Below, one piece after another: positions 63,958 to 64,000 of a stretch of 64,000 bases of DNA. The position numbers and the translations under genes were made by a program. Under the pieces are notes generated by a model. The model had not been told where the DNA came from and ran no database searches. It worked only from the letters and a program-made list of their open reading frames with translations. The stretch covers positions 62,001 to 126,000 of the forward strand of contig NZ_JAOWLB010000008.1 in NCBI RefSeq assembly GCF_025751555.1, read 5' to 3'. The DNA comes from Ruegeria aquimaris. GTDB taxonomy: Bacteria; Pseudomonadota; Alphaproteobacteria; Rhodobacterales; Rhodobacteraceae. Each line of letters starts with the position of its first letter. The stretch's first letter is position 1.

Positions 63958-64000
63958 GGCTTCATTTGTCCGGCGGGGTCGCGCCGATATCCCAAAAGAG

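Overview
This window is a gene-dense stretch of high-GC chromosome from an alphaproteobacterium, most likely a marine Roseobacter-group member (Rhodobacteraceae) close to Ruegeria. The main reasons are the plsX-fabH-ihfA-merR cluster, the bidomain dCTP deaminase, a Fur/Mur regulator without CxxC pairs, the lptG-lptD-surA-pdxA-rsmA operon, a non-pyrrolysine MttB, two ureohydrolases and an OlsB-like N-acyltransferase next to bamE. From memory, this order also resembles part of the Ruegeria pomeroyi chromosome; I could not run an alignment. I saw no insertion sequence, prophage, integron, CRISPR array or rRNA. One tRNA (Pro, GGG) is present.

Layout. 0-9 kb: dcd, tRNA-Pro, then the minus-strand run yceD-rpmF-plsX-fabH-ihfA-merR, followed by plus-strand bamE, an aminolipid acyltransferase (glsB candidate) behind a Pho-box-like repeat, and uup. 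9-26 kb: mostly single genes in alternating directions (SDR, FemAB-like, tyrS, anmK, desaturase, cupin, selO, EamA transporters, EEP nuclease-like, RhlE-type helicase, fur/mur, ACT protein, eno). 26-35 kb: nucleoside hydrolase operon, mazG, M20 amidohydrolase, two agmatinase-family genes around a VOC/HxlR divergent pair, prfA-prmC and a DUF4167 protein. 35-46 kb: orphan mttB, the envelope operon lptG-lptD-surA-pdxA-rsmA (no lptF beside it), and divergent pepA-holC. 46-56 kb: a candidate 6S RNA, an acyl-CoA ligase, a retropepsin-like protein, MarC, a lower-GC sulfatase, a second ABC-F protein, an MFS pump, ndk and a TfoX-C protein. 56-64 kb: methyltransferase-P450, a CHAD protein followed 3 nt later by a ParA-type ATPase, and degP with its two-component system.

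How it fits together. The envelope theme is strong: phospholipid initiation (plsX/fabH), aminolipid synthesis under probable phosphate control, outer-membrane assembly (bamE, surA, lptD, lptG), peptidoglycan recycling (anmK) and periplasmic quality control (degP with its own sensor and regulator). Phosphorus recurs in the putative Pho box and in the CHAD domain, a known polyphosphate binder, paired with ParA.

The most unexpected feature is a family of modular intergenic hairpin elements. Nine copies in 45 kb all lie directly after a stop codon and in one orientation relative to that gene. They carry a conserved tail (GGAGTATTT-type), a GGGGGC/GCCCCC hairpin, and a second hairpin whose bases differ in every copy while the pairing is kept. 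Related trains of 9-bp AT-rich hairpins occur at two or three of the same kind of site.
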